The notes under the pieces are model-generated. The model saw only the letters and a program-made list of their open reading frames with translations, was not told the DNA's origin and searched no databases. Of a stretch of DNA of 64,000 bases, positions 56,106 through 64,000 are shown piece after piece (positions within the stretch are counted from its first letter, which is position 1; every line of letters starts with the position of its first letter). Both the position numbers and the translations under genes were made by a program. The DNA lies in assembly GCA_021604525.1 (NCBI GenBank), contig BQJD01000001.1, positions 124,001 through 188,000 on the forward strand. Direction: 5' to 3'. The stretch comes from a marine bacterium B5-7. GTDB taxonomy: Bacteria; Pseudomonadota; Gammaproteobacteria; Arenicellales; CAJQKF01.

Positions 56106-56633
56106 ACCAGAGGAGCCTGGCAAGTCGGGATACGCCTAGTGGCGGACGGCAGGATACCGGTTCTCCTCGATCCCGACGGGCTCGGCGGCGCGCCTGTTCT
56201 GCTCGCGGAATCGAATGCGATCCTGCTGTACTTGGCTCAGAAAACCAGGCGATTCCTGTTGGATGACGTGGCACTTCGACTCGAAACGTTGCAATGGCTT
56301 TTCTGGCAGGCGAGTTCGCTCGGCGCAACGTTCGGTCAGATCGGGTATTACCATCGCTTCGAAGGAAGTGAAATCGAAGACCCGAGCCCCCTCGCCAAGC
56401 ACGTTGACGAAGCGAAACGCCTGCTCGGCCAGCTCGAGACGCGGATGGTAGGCCACAAGTGGCTGGTCGGTAACGACTATTCGATCGCTGACATGGCCGT
56501 CCCACCTTGGATCCGCAACCTCATTGGCTATTAAGATGCGGGCGAACTTATCGGCTTCTACGATTTCGCCAATGTATCACACTGGCTTGAACGCTGGCTT
56601 GCGAGAGCGGAGATTGATGACCTGTTCTACTGA
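56106..56633 (+). pseudogene. Truncated and interrupted glutathione S-transferase gene
   Basis: A reading frame from about 56106 enters glutathione transferase sequence at GRIPVLLDPDG (the cis-proline loop), then ESNAILLYLAQK and GNDYSIADMAVPPWIRNL. The first 40-odd residues of the thioredoxin fold, with the catalytic residue, are missing and no start codon of good quality is present. TAA at 56532-56534 interrupts the C-domain; the same frame continues DAGELIGFYDFANVSHWLERWLAR to TGA at 56631. So the gene is both 5'-truncated and broken. The GC-rich composition differs from the flanks. Confidence 0.72.
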
Positions 56634-56653
56634 AGTATCGTTCAATAGATGAA

Positions 56654-57751
56654 TCAGTCGATAGAATCAGGTTCTTTGGCAGGTTGCGATATGTCTGTTG
56701 TATCGATGCTCTCAACATTCGTACCGGAAGTAATGTCACTTACGTTTATATCAGCGGACTTTGTATCGTCCGCCAAGGTTCTGTTCTCTCCAGGTTTAAA
56801 ACCGCCTCCACGACGCTCTTCGCGCGGTGAAATCTTGAAAAAGTCTCGATAGCACTTACTGAAGTGCGGGGCCGATACGAAACCACATGAAAATGCGATA
56901 TCGACAATAGATTTGGATGATCGTAACAGTAATTCCCGTGCGCGACGCAGTCGCAGTTCGAGATAGTATCGCGTTGGAACGCAGTGTAAATGTTTCTGAA
57001 ACAGTCTCTCAAGTTGTCGCCGGGAAATGCCGACGTGACTCGATAGCTCGTCGAGGCTCATGGGCTCTTCGATATTAGCTTCCATCAACTCGACTGCCTC
57101 GATCAATTTCGGTTGGCTTGACCCGAAACGCTGCTTCAGGGGAATACGTTGGCGATCATGAACACCACGAATACGTTCACAGACAAACATCTCGGCAATA
57201 CTGGTGGCGAGTTCACCGCCATGTGCACGACCGATCAGCGTAAGCATCATATCGAGCGGCGCCGAACCGCCCGAACAGGTAAACCGGTCGCGATCGAGTT
57301 CGAACAAATCCGACGACACGATGAGCTGGGGAAACTCATCGTACATGGAATTGATATTTTCCCAATGAATTGTGCACCGATAGCCGTCAAGAAACCCACC
57401 CTTGGCCAGCAGATAGCTACCCGTGCAGATGCCGCCGAGAGCCGCCTTCTTTCGAGTCAGCTCTTTGAGTTCAGGCTTTATCAATGGTACCAGCGATAAA
57501 TCCGGATCGATTCCACCGCAAAGAAATACGGCATCCGCCTGACGAATCTCCCGAAGACTCACACATGGCCCGACCTCAAGCCCATTACTGGCCTTGACCG
57601 GACACCCGTCAATCGTCGCCAACGTCATTTCATACAGTGTCTGATCACTCATGCGATTAGCCATCCGCAATGGTTCGATAGCGCAGGAGAACGCAATCAT
57701 CGAGTAATTGGGAATCAGAAGGAATACGATACGTTTTTCAGGCATGGACAT
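56654..57751 (-). CDS. GlxA-type transcriptional regulator (DJ-1/PfpI plus AraC)
   Basis: 365 residues. The N-terminal PfpI-like domain (about 1-185) includes IVFLLIPNYSMIAFSCAIEPLRMANR and GGICTGSYLLAKGGFLDGYRCTIHWEN. The C-terminal AraC domain has two helix-turn-helices, SLDELSSHVGISRRQLERLF and SIVDIAFSCGFVSAPHFSKCYRDFF. This is the architecture of GbdR and CdhR, which control glycine betaine, dimethylglycine and carnitine catabolism. Presence of an MttB-family gene nearby (59272) fits that role. The final 40 residues form a Ser/Thr/Asp-rich tail. Confidence 0.95.
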   Translation of the reverse strand: MSMPEKRIVFLLIPNYSMIAFSCAIEPLRMANRMSDQTLYEMTLATIDGCPVKASNGLEVGPCVSLREIRQADAVFLCGGIDPDLSLVPLIKPELKELTRKKAALGGICTGSYLLAKGGFLDGYRCTIHWENINSMYDEFPQLIVSSDLFELDRDRFTCSGGSAPLDMMLTLIGRAHGGELATSIAEMFVCERIRGVHDRQRIPLKQRFGSSQPKLIEAVELMEANIEEPMSLDELSSHVGISRRQLERLFQKHLHCVPTRYYLELRLRRARELLLRSSKSIVDIAFSCGFVSAPHFSKCYRDFFKISPREERRGGGFKPGENRTLADDTKSADINVSDITSGTNVESIDTTDISQPAKEPDSID

Positions 57752-57904
57752 TCAGGCGTCATCGGTGATCAGCTAACTTTCTCGCAGTCGGCGAAATTCG
57801 AGGTGTAAACGCATCATCCGCAAAGCGGATGGGTGGCATGGTATTCGGTGCATAGTCTTTTTCGCAACTAGTATGTCACATACGGAAATGACATCGGTTC
57901 CAAA

Positions 57905-59119
57905 TTAGTCAATAGCCTCACTCAAGTCTCGCTTCAGATCACCAACATCCTCGAGCCCACAGGAAAAACGAAACACGCCATTCCCCGCAATGCTTCGGTA
58001 ACGTTCAAGCGCATCACCTGTCAGTCCGTAGGAACTAACGGTTAGCTCATCGGTATCTAGCCAATAGATAAGACTGCGATGATGGCCCAATGATACAGCG
58101 TAGTGAATGGTTGTAAGGTGTTTCATCATGCGTGTGCGGATACGTCCCTCCTGGTTTACTGTAAAACTGATCATCCCGGAGAAGTTATCCATCTGGCGGC
58201 TGGCGAGATCAAACTGCGGATGACTTTTGAGTCCCGGATATAAAACCCGCCTCACAGCCGGATGCGATTCCAGCCATGTCGCCATTTCAAGCGCGCCTTC
58301 CTCATGGCCACGCATCCGGAGGGGCAGGGTGGCGATACCGCGGAGTATCAGCCACGCATTAAATGGGCTCAAAACGCCACCATGATGAATTGCCGCTTCC
58401 TTGGTAAGACGATTGATGATCTCAGTGGGCCCCACAACAGCACCACCCATAGCGTCACCATGACCACCCAGATACTTGGTGAGCGAATGCATAACGAGAT
58501 CCGCGCCTCGTTCAAGCGGCCTGGTTGCGACCGGTGTCGCAAATGTTGAATCGACAGCCACGATGGCATTGTGTTGATGGACAATGCCGGAGATCTCCTG
58601 GATGTCGGTCAGACGCAGTATCGGATTGGCCGGTGTCTCGATCCACACGAGTCGGGTTTCATCGCGCATTGCAGCAGCTACAGCCGCGCTATCTGAGGTA
58701 TCTACCGATGTGACGTTTATACCGAATCGGGGCAGGGTATTACGTGCAAATTCGGCCACTCCTGGATAGCTGACCTCACTCACAACGAGATGATCTCCAG
58801 CATCAAGCAGACTCAAAAAAACAGCCGCTACAGCACCCATGCCACTGGCGAAACATTGACAGGCCTCGCCGCCTTCAAGCCTGCAAAGCTTGTCCTCGAG
58901 TTGGTGTACCGTTGGGTTGCCCCAACGACTGTAGATATACGGCGAATCAGAATCCATCCCGGTAGCAGAGAATGGCAATGGCTTGTCCACCGTAAACGTA
59001 CTCGACATCACCAGATTAGGTGATGAAGCACCGGTGACTATATCAGGTGTCTCGCCGCCATGAATGCAATGAGTTGAAAAACCGCGTTGTCTACGCGGGT
59101 GTGGAGGTTGCTGTGACAT
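57905..59119 (-). CDS. Cys/Met-metabolism PLP enzyme (cystathionine gamma-synthase/beta-lyase family)
   Basis: 404 residues. The PLP lysine is in MHSLTKYLGGHGD near residue 210; other markers are YIYSRWGNPTVHQLEDKLCRLEGGEACQCFASGMGAV, DSTFATPV and the tail SYGLTGDALERYRSIAGNGVFRFSCGLEDV. The family cannot be split into synthase, gamma-lyase or beta-lyase from the sequence alone; the fusion of Ser and Gly at the entrance is not diagnostic. It lies divergently from the MttB-family gene with 150 bases between. Methionine or homocysteine handling would complement methyl-group removal by MttB. Confidence 0.93.
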   Translation of the reverse strand: MSQQPPHPRRQRGFSTHCIHGGETPDIVTGASSPNLVMSSTFTVDKPLPFSATGMDSDSPYIYSRWGNPTVHQLEDKLCRLEGGEACQCFASGMGAVAAVFLSLLDAGDHLVVSEVSYPGVAEFARNTLPRFGINVTSVDTSDSAAVAAAMRDETRLVWIETPANPILRLTDIQEISGIVHQHNAIVAVDSTFATPVATRPLERGADLVMHSLTKYLGGHGDAMGGAVVGPTEIINRLTKEAAIHHGGVLSPFNAWLILRGIATLPLRMRGHEEGALEMATWLESHPAVRRVLYPGLKSHPQFDLASRQMDNFSGMISFTVNQEGRIRTRMMKHLTTIHYAVSLGHHRSLIYWLDTDELTVSSYGLTGDALERYRSIAGNGVFRFSCGLEDVGDLKRDLSEAID

Positions 59120-59271
59120 TGGAACCTTGAAACGTATATATGGAATAGTCGATCAGATCGCAAAAGCGGTCGCTCCAATGGTACTCCACGATAACGGAAT
59201 CCGTGAAGATCAAGGATATTCAAATACGTCAGCCCGTATCCTGCGAGGCTGACAGCCTCCGGAGAAAGATC

Positions 59272-60810
59272 GTGAGCCGTCCCCGTCGCCGTACATCTGC
59301 CAGACGACGTGAGACAGCGAACTCGTCGATACCCCAGCTTCCCTGGGGACAATTCAATTACGCCTTGGAGCCGGTTACTAATCTTGATCCCGAACAGGTG
59401 GAAATGATTCACCTGGCATCTCTCGATCTGCTTGAGCGAGTTGGCGTCGAATTTATGGGGCAACGTGCCCGGAATGCGTTCAGGGAGAAGGGTGCCATGG
59501 TCGATGATTCGACTGGCGTTGTTCGAATCGATCGTGACCTGTTGATGGAATGTATCGCCAGCGCACCATCGTCATTTACCCTGACACCCAGAAATCCCGA
59601 GCGTGTAATCAAGGTCGGTGGAAGATTCGGATTCGCCACCCTGGTCGCGGGTCCGCCCGCGGTACATGACTGCGAACGAGGGCGAAGGACAGGAAATTTC
59701 GATGATTACTGTACCCTGATTAAACTTGCTCAATCTTTCAACATCATCCACGCCATCGGGAATCAACCGACCGCGCCTATAGAATTATCAGCAGAAAGTC
59801 GACACCTCAACTGCTATCTTGCAAACATTCTTTACTCAGACAAGGTTTATCACTGTACTGCCATCGGCTCAGCGCGGGCCATGGATGGTATAGATATGGC
59901 GGCCATTTCCAGAGGTATTTCTCGCGAGGAAATCCGTGAGTCGCCATCTGTTTTGACAATTATTTCAGTCAACTCACCGAAGCGCTTCGATGAGGAGATG
60001 TCCAATGGCCTGATGACCATGGCCGAGTGGGGGCAACCTGTAGTCGTTACACCCTTTACGCTCATGGGCGCCATGGCGCCAGCCACCGTCGCCGCAGGCC
60101 TGGCACAACAGAATGCTGAAGCATTGGCAGGTATATGCCTGACACAAATCATTCGCCCGGGCGTCCCGGTTGTCTATGGCGGATTTACATCCAATGTCGA
60201 TATGCGCACAGGTTCGCCAGCATTTGGCACACCGGAGAATGCACAGGCGACGATGGCCGGAGCGCAATTAGCCAGACGCTACAATCTGCCGTTTCGTGCC
60301 AGTAACTCATCGGCGAGCAACGTGGTAGATGCCCAGGCGTCTTATGAGTCAGCCAGCTCCGTATGGAGCGCAATGCTGTCTCATGTTAACGAAATCTATC
60401 ATGGTGCTGGCTGGATGGAGGGCGGTTTAATGGCGAGCTTCGAAAAAATTATTCTCGATGTGGAATTACTACAATCGGTATCACTAGCGCTTTCCCGACC
60501 CGAGATTAACGCCGACACCATGGGAATCGATGCCATAAGCGAAACACCATCCGGGGGGCATTTCTTTGGTCACCCACACACCATGGCGCGATATGAACAC
60601 GCTTTCTATCGACCACTGTTATCTGACTGGAAAAACTGGGAGGCCTGGGAAGAAGCCGGAAGCGTTGATGCCCGCGGTCGGGCGACTCAAATCTGGAAAC
60701 AAGCCATTAATGAATATGAAGCGCCCGCAATTGATGAGGGACGTAGAGAAGCACTGGAATCATTCGTGGATCGTCGAAAGCAGGAAATTAAACGTTCCTT
60801 GGTGTCTTAA
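59272..60810 (+). CDS. Trimethylamine-methyltransferase family protein (MttB-like), no pyrrolysine
   Basis: 512 residues from the GTG at 59272, which has GGAG eight bases upstream; an earlier GTG at 59203 adds residues without homology. MttB-family hallmarks are LDLLERVGVEF, the AGPPAVHD segment, TPFTLMGAMAPATVAAGLAQQNAEALAG near residue 260 and VVYGGFTSNVDMRTGSPAFGTPE, then SNSSASNVVDAQASYES near 345. The archaeal enzyme has pyrrolysine at an internal TAG; here the frame has none, so it belongs to the non-Pyl branch, whose members (MtgB, MtcB) demethylate glycine betaine or carnitine in some bacteria. The substrate is unknown here. No corrinoid-protein gene is adjacent. Confidence 0.9.
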   Translation: MSRPRRRTSARRRETANSSIPQLPWGQFNYALEPVTNLDPEQVEMIHLASLDLLERVGVEFMGQRARNAFREKGAMVDDSTGVVRIDRDLLMECIASAPSSFTLTPRNPERVIKVGGRFGFATLVAGPPAVHDCERGRRTGNFDDYCTLIKLAQSFNIIHAIGNQPTAPIELSAESRHLNCYLANILYSDKVYHCTAIGSARAMDGIDMAAISRGISREEIRESPSVLTIISVNSPKRFDEEMSNGLMTMAEWGQPVVVTPFTLMGAMAPATVAAGLAQQNAEALAGICLTQIIRPGVPVVYGGFTSNVDMRTGSPAFGTPENAQATMAGAQLARRYNLPFRASNSSASNVVDAQASYESASSVWSAMLSHVNEIYHGAGWMEGGLMASFEKIILDVELLQSVSLALSRPEINADTMGIDAISETPSGGHFFGHPHTMARYEHAFYRPLLSDWKNWEAWEEAGSVDARGRATQIWKQAINEYEAPAIDEGRREALESFVDRRKQEIKRSLVS

Positions 60811-60836
60811 GTGGTACATGTGAATTATTCACTCAA

Positions 60837-61370
60837 TTGAACCCTGGTGATTTAGTACTACTCGGTGCACGTCCAGGTCACGGCAAAACCCTGATGAGTC
60901 TGGAGCTTGTTGTCGAAGCCGTTAAGTCAGGTCGACGGGGCTGGTTCTTTTCCCTCGAATACAACGAAATTGACGTCCGGAATCGACTGAAAGCAATTGA
61001 CGGAAACTCCACGATCTTCAGCGACCGATGCAAGTTTGATTGCTCTGATGCTATCAGCGCAGACTACATCATTGATCAGCTTGCGCTCTCGCCGCGAGGA
61101 ACTGTTGTGGTTATAGACTACCTGCAGCTTCTGGATCAGAAACGTGAAAATCCTGAGCTCATGGTTCAGGTTCGAACGTTAAAAAGATTTGCGTGTGATA
61201 GGGGGTTGATTATCGTGTTTGTCTCCCAGATTGATCGGTCATACGATCCATCGGCAAGACTATGTCCTGATATTAGCGACGTTCGATTGCCCAACCCGCT
61301 GGACCTCATGCTTTTCAACAAAACATGTTTCTTGAATAACGGCGAGGTTCGGATCACGGCAGTGAGCTAA
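60837..61370 (+). CDS. DnaB/RecA-like ATPase core, N-terminal part missing or TTG-started
   Basis: 177 residues. Walker A is GARPGHGKTLMSLEL near residues 10-24; Walker B-like hydrophobics plus aspartate follow in VVVIDYLQLLDQ near 86, then SQIDRS, the sensor. The frame is open upstream of TTG at 60837 (GTCELFTQLN) into the mttB 3' end, and family members usually have another 40-60 residues before the P-loop. The gene is therefore either short or 5'-truncated. It starts 26 bases after mttB-like stop, on the same strand. The pairing has no obvious logic. Confidence 0.7.
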   Translation: MNPGDLVLLGARPGHGKTLMSLELVVEAVKSGRRGWFFSLEYNEIDVRNRLKAIDGNSTIFSDRCKFDCSDAISADYIIDQLALSPRGTVVVIDYLQLLDQKRENPELMVQVRTLKRFACDRGLIIVFVSQIDRSYDPSARLCPDISDVRLPNPLDLMLFNKTCFLNNGEVRITAVS

Positions 61371-61754
61371 GACCGCGCGAATATTCGAGTTTAACCGTCT
61401 AATTCGGAAACATTCTCGAAAACATCAACATTCACATTAAATACAATAGGATATAAGAGATATTTAATATGGGATTAAATAACACATTAATTCGTATAAT
61501 GTATATTATGTAAAGTTTATTGTGTTATAGGTAATCCATACCAGCATCCTGATGGCTTCGTTACACCCCTCCTGTCGACTTGCGCAAGGATTACTAGATA
61601 AATGAACCTGCAAGTGCCAAGGGAACAACATGAATAAATGACAAGACGACGAGTAAATTGGCGAGTCCGAATCTGTTAACCATGTACTCGCTCAGTGGTC
61701 CAACAATACTTAATGCGAGATTGGCCATCTGCTTCTCGACTTAAGCGCACACAT
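61371..61754. other. AT-rich convergent interval
   Basis: 384 bases between the ATPase-like gene and the convergent exported-protein gene. The part around 61430-61530 is very AT-rich with an interrupted palindrome near 61495-61510 (TATAATGTATATTATG). I see no gene, terminator with a T-run or known element. Confidence 0.4.
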
Positions 61755-62513
61755 TTAACGCTGTTTTTGCTCGACGGGCAGCTTATTACCCGATTGTGTG
61801 AGTTGCTCACTGCGGTTGAATACGGAGATATCGTGCCAGACATCGCTGCTTACAACGTATGGCGGTTGTCCATTGTCGCGAAACCAGGAATCGACGATGT
61901 ATCTCTTCCCGGTAATTATATCTTCCACCTGCCCCGCCCAGTGCTGGTTCAAAAGGGCACGTCGATAGGCTCTTGGCAAGACACGATGATATTTCAGTAG
62001 ATTTTGATTTTCGAACAACTTCAGGTATGTCGTGGTATTTATCGACTCATCGATACAATCCATTTGTCCAGGGAGCCCGAAGACAGGATTGTCCTTGCTA
62101 TCGAAATTTCGCGCCATATCACGAAAAGTCGGGGTATGGAAACCACTCAATTGTTCCATTCTGGCAATGGCTCTTTGAATGGCCAGCCGTTCTTCTTCGG
62201 CATTGGTTGGTTGTCGACCGAAAGCAGCGACCAATGACTTCCAATGATTCTCATTAAGGGTGATCATCTCTTTGGTGCTACAGGTAAAGTCGTAACAGAT
62301 CGGAATTGTTATGGCGAAGGGTTTGACTGTTTCAGTAATCGTTGCACTGGCTGTTTCAATACCACTGGCAGACGACTGCACTGGTAAGCCGATAATCGTG
62401 CACAGCAGGAACGATCTTATTATGTTTGGCGCCAGGAATCGGCTGTTGAAGAATGTTGTAGGCATGTTGATCGAAAGCTGTCTGAATTTTTTCCGGCAAG
62501 GGGATAATAACAA
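61755..62513 (-). CDS. Exported protein with possible Cys-His-Asp triad, function unknown
   Basis: 252 residues with a hydrophobic signal segment (about 33-50, ending near SSAS). The second half contains GQMDCIDESINTTTYLKLFE with a single conserved-looking cysteine, LNQHWAGQVEDI with a histidine about 52 residues later, and RYIVDSWFRDNG with an aspartate about 16 residues after that. This Cys-His-Asp order and spacing resembles transglutaminase-like or papain-like peptidases, but no named family was recognised. Start could be Met1 at 62513 or Met17 at 62465. It runs in the same direction as the threonine-dehydratase-like gene, 9 bases downstream of it. Confidence 0.68.
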   Translation of the reverse strand: MLLSPCRKKFRQLSINMPTTFFNSRFLAPNIIRSFLLCTIIGLPVQSSASGIETASATITETVKPFAITIPICYDFTCSTKEMITLNENHWKSLVAAFGRQPTNAEEERLAIQRAIARMEQLSGFHTPTFRDMARNFDSKDNPVFGLPGQMDCIDESINTTTYLKLFENQNLLKYHRVLPRAYRRALLNQHWAGQVEDIITGKRYIVDSWFRDNGQPPYVVSSDVWHDISVFNRSEQLTQSGNKLPVEQKQR

Positions 62514-62522
62514 TGAAACGCG

Positions 62523-63503
62523 TTATCCAGTACTCAAACATCGTGCAAATATCAACGGATCCACATTGCCACCAGAGCAGATCACTAGAGTAGTTTTCCC
62601 TGCAACAGGAATCTGTCCATCCAGCACGGCTGCCAATGCCACCGCCCCGCCCGGCTCGACCACGATTTTGAATCGATCAAATGCCATTCGCATGGCCCTT
62701 AAAACCGAATTATCATCAACAACAATTCCACCCGCCAGATGCTTACGATTGATCTCAAAGGTTAATTCGCCCGGTTCAGGAGTGACGATAGAATCGCAAA
62801 GCGAGCTATAACCCGGTGTATTGCGAAGTCGTTTGCCGGCACTTAGTGATCGTGTCGTATCCTCAAAATGTAGCGGTTCGACCGCGTAAACTTCACACCT
62901 CGGGAATCGATGGTGCATGGCAAGTGAAACGCCGGCAATAAGGCCACCACCACCGCACGGACTCAGTAGCTGATCGATCGACACATTCAGATTACCAGCC
63001 TGTATACAGGTTTCAAGGCCCACCGTCCCCTGCCCCGCGATGATATGGAAATCATCATAAGGTTTAACCAGGGTCGCACCTGTATTGTTTGCAATTTCTG
63101 CTCCAATCGCCTCACGGGATTCAATTTCGCGGTCATATTCAACGATGGTCGCACCCATAAGTCGGGTGTTTTCTTTTTTAATCTGTGGTGCATCAAACGG
63201 CATCACGATGGTTGCCGGGATGCCGAGTCGTTTGGCCGTCGCCGCAACACCCTGGGCATGGTTACCAGAAGAATAGGCAACTACCCCGCGATTGCGCATC
63301 TTTTCGGGGATTGCATTCACCTTGTTCCATGCTCCCCGTATCTTGAAAGATCCCGTGACCTGAAGGCATTCTGCCTTGACCAGAATACGTCCCCCGAGTT
63401 GTTTATTGACTATCTCGGATTCAAGCAGCGGCGTGATACGCGCTACAGTGTCGAGAAGCTGTGAGGCGCTTGTAATATCTTCGATAACCGGAAGTTCAGG
63501 CAT
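62523..63503 (-). CDS. PLP-dependent threonine dehydratase / serine racemase-like enzyme
   Basis: 326 residues. The PLP lysine is in TGSFKIRGAWNKV near residue 54, the substrate loop SSGNHAQGVA near 79, the phosphate-binding glycine loop PCGGGGLIAG near 183, and ICSGGNVDP near 310. No C-terminal ACT domain is present, so it is not the biosynthetic IlvA form. Catabolic threonine or serine dehydratase, serine racemase and hydroxyectoine-related EutB have the same plan and cannot be told apart here. The upstream region holds a bidirectional terminator (63590-63619). Confidence 0.92.
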   Translation of the reverse strand: MPELPVIEDITSASQLLDTVARITPLLESEIVNKQLGGRILVKAECLQVTGSFKIRGAWNKVNAIPEKMRNRGVVAYSSGNHAQGVAATAKRLGIPATIVMPFDAPQIKKENTRLMGATIVEYDREIESREAIGAEIANNTGATLVKPYDDFHIIAGQGTVGLETCIQAGNLNVSIDQLLSPCGGGGLIAGVSLAMHHRFPRCEVYAVEPLHFEDTTRSLSAGKRLRNTPGYSSLCDSIVTPEPGELTFEINRKHLAGGIVVDDNSVLRAMRMAFDRFKIVVEPGGAVALAAVLDGQIPVAGKTTLVICSGGNVDPLIFARCLSTG

Positions 63504-63589
63504 GGTGTTCCTGGTCAGGAATTATTGTGTATTTATCAGGTTGTCGCATTATCCCCGATCAATTGAACTGGTGCATATAAAACGGCGAA

Positions 63590-63619
63590 AAAAACGGCCA
63601 GCGAATGCTGACCGTTTTT
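63590..63619. terminator. Bidirectional terminator-like hairpin
   Basis: AAAAACGGCCAGC (63590-63602) pairs with GCTGACCGTTTTT (63607-63619) around GAAT, with one C-A mismatch. It should end the nonapeptide-repeat gene transcript, which stops at 63641 on the minus strand. Confidence 0.82.
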
Positions 63620-63640
63620 CAATCTCTTGTTTGAGCGAAT

Positions 63641-64000
63641 CTAGTTTGCTAAAGCCGCCGTCGAATTCATGCTGTTATCGGCTACTGTATCGGGGTCGAT
63701 GAGACCATTCAGGAAATTGGCAACCGAGCTGAAGTAGTTCACGCCTGCGCCACCCCCAACGACACCCTTGGGTGCGTCGAATACTTTATACGAGTTGGTA
63801 TCAAACCAGGCAGCATAAGTTTCGCTATCAACATACGGCTTGTAGTTATCGAGATTAAAAGCCTGCAGGTAGTTGTCAGGATTCAGCGCATGCAGATAGG
63901 CGTGTGGTGTCATCCAGTACACATAGGTGTTGGGATCGAGATAAGTTGAGTAACTTGCCGGATTAAACCACGCTAGCCAGTTCGAGGGATTCATGAACTG
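63641..64000 (-). CDS. Nonapeptide-repeat aromatic-rich protein, 5' end outside window
   Basis: 117 residues from the ATG at 63994, but the frame is open to the edge and the two codons before it (Gln-Phe) fit the end of another repeat, so the true start lies beyond 64000. Eight nine-residue units occupy 63776-63991, consensus [N/D/T]-[P]-x-[N/S/T/A]-[Y/W]-x-x-[W/Y/A]-[F/L/M/V]; for example NPASYSTYL, DPNTYVYWM and NPDNYLQAF. The C-terminus after the repeats is Gly/Ala-rich (GVVGGGAGV) and then SSVANFLNGLIDPDT. There is no signal peptide in the visible part. I do not recognise the family. A terminator follows at 63590. Confidence 0.72.
   Translation of the reverse strand, partial: QFMNPSNWLAWFNPASYSTYLDPNTYVYWMTPHAYLHALNPDNYLQAFNLDNYKPYVDSETYAAWFDTNSYKVFDAPKGVVGGGAGVNYFSSVANFLNGLIDPDTVADNSMNSTAALAN

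Noticed and set aside
57149-57499. 116-residue plus-strand open frame inside the GlxA-type regulator
   Set aside because: Antisense shadow of a well-conserved regulator gene.
59272-60810. Pyrrolysine-containing methyltransferase
   Set aside because: The frame has no internal TAG, so it belongs to the non-pyrrolysine branch.
61371-61754. Replication origin or attachment site suggested by the AT-rich palindrome near 61495
   Set aside because: No DnaA boxes, iterons or direct repeats were seen; only low-complexity AT sequence.

Overview
The window reads as chromosome of a marine-type heterotrophic gammaproteobacterium with moderate GC. The evidence is the conserved block thrS-infC-rpmI-rplT-pheS-pheT-ihfA-merR-like-tRNA-Pro, together with uvrB, mpl, rnd, a CPHC-type dsbA, a TRAP transporter and MttB-family and GMC-family enzymes typical of organisms living on methylated amines, sulfonates and organic acids. 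The exact lineage cannot be fixed from the sequence alone. No prophage, insertion sequence or CRISPR array is visible.

Layout. 1-2969: the end of a MacAB-like export operon (adaptor, ATPase, permease). 3097-7457: an accessory stretch with a poly-glycine surface protein, a Sel1 protein, a decayed beta-barrel gene with an in-frame TGA, a histidine-phosphatase-like protein lacking both expected catalytic histidines, and an Asp-box propeller lipoprotein. It lies next to tRNA-Asn, which has an 18-nt copy of its own 3' part 112 bp away. 8160-18746: pseudopilin, uvrB, tRNA-Val and the translation operon; infC has an AUA start codon, and thrS has a terminator hairpin 15 bases before its start codon. 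18905-24648: TRAP transporter with a strong hairpin between the binding-protein gene and the membrane genes, then an amidase, a small membrane protein and a D-2-hydroxyacid dehydrogenase.

24710-28439: a medium-chain dehydrogenase, a 3-hydroxybutyrate-dehydrogenase-like SDR, a patatin-like lipase and a small exported protein. 28522-34850: a divergent regulon. A LacI-type repressor and a GMC flavoprotein run left; an HpsN-like dehydrogenase, an SDR and a zinc alcohol dehydrogenase run right, probably for 2,3-dihydroxypropane-1-sulfonate (DHPS) or a similar polyol. A perfect LacI-type palindrome sits directly after the rightward promoter and a second copy lies inside the repressor gene. 34972-37042: a cytidylyltransferase next to a divergent asparagine-synthetase-like PP-loop protein, an unfamiliar pair.

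37184-49122: trpD, a Lrp/AsnC effector-domain protein, a duplicated dihaem cytochrome c, glycerate 2-kinase, an amino-acid-binding protein paired with a membrane class III cyclase, dsbA, mpl, a membrane protein and rnd. Between the binding protein and dsbA is a candidate small RNA (about 84 nt, minus strand) with its own promoter-like boxes, a 12-bp stem, a C-rich loop carrying an anti-Shine-Dalgarno-like CACCTCC, and a strong terminator. 49231-64000: universal stress protein, MscS channel, a large AsmA-like protein, two glutathione transferases (one broken), a GlxA-type regulator, a Cys/Met-metabolism PLP enzyme, an MttB-family protein without pyrrolysine, a truncated DnaB/RecA-like ATPase, an exported protein with a possible Cys-His-Asp triad, a threonine-dehydratase-like enzyme and, running off the right edge, a protein built from an aromatic-rich nine-residue tandem repeat.
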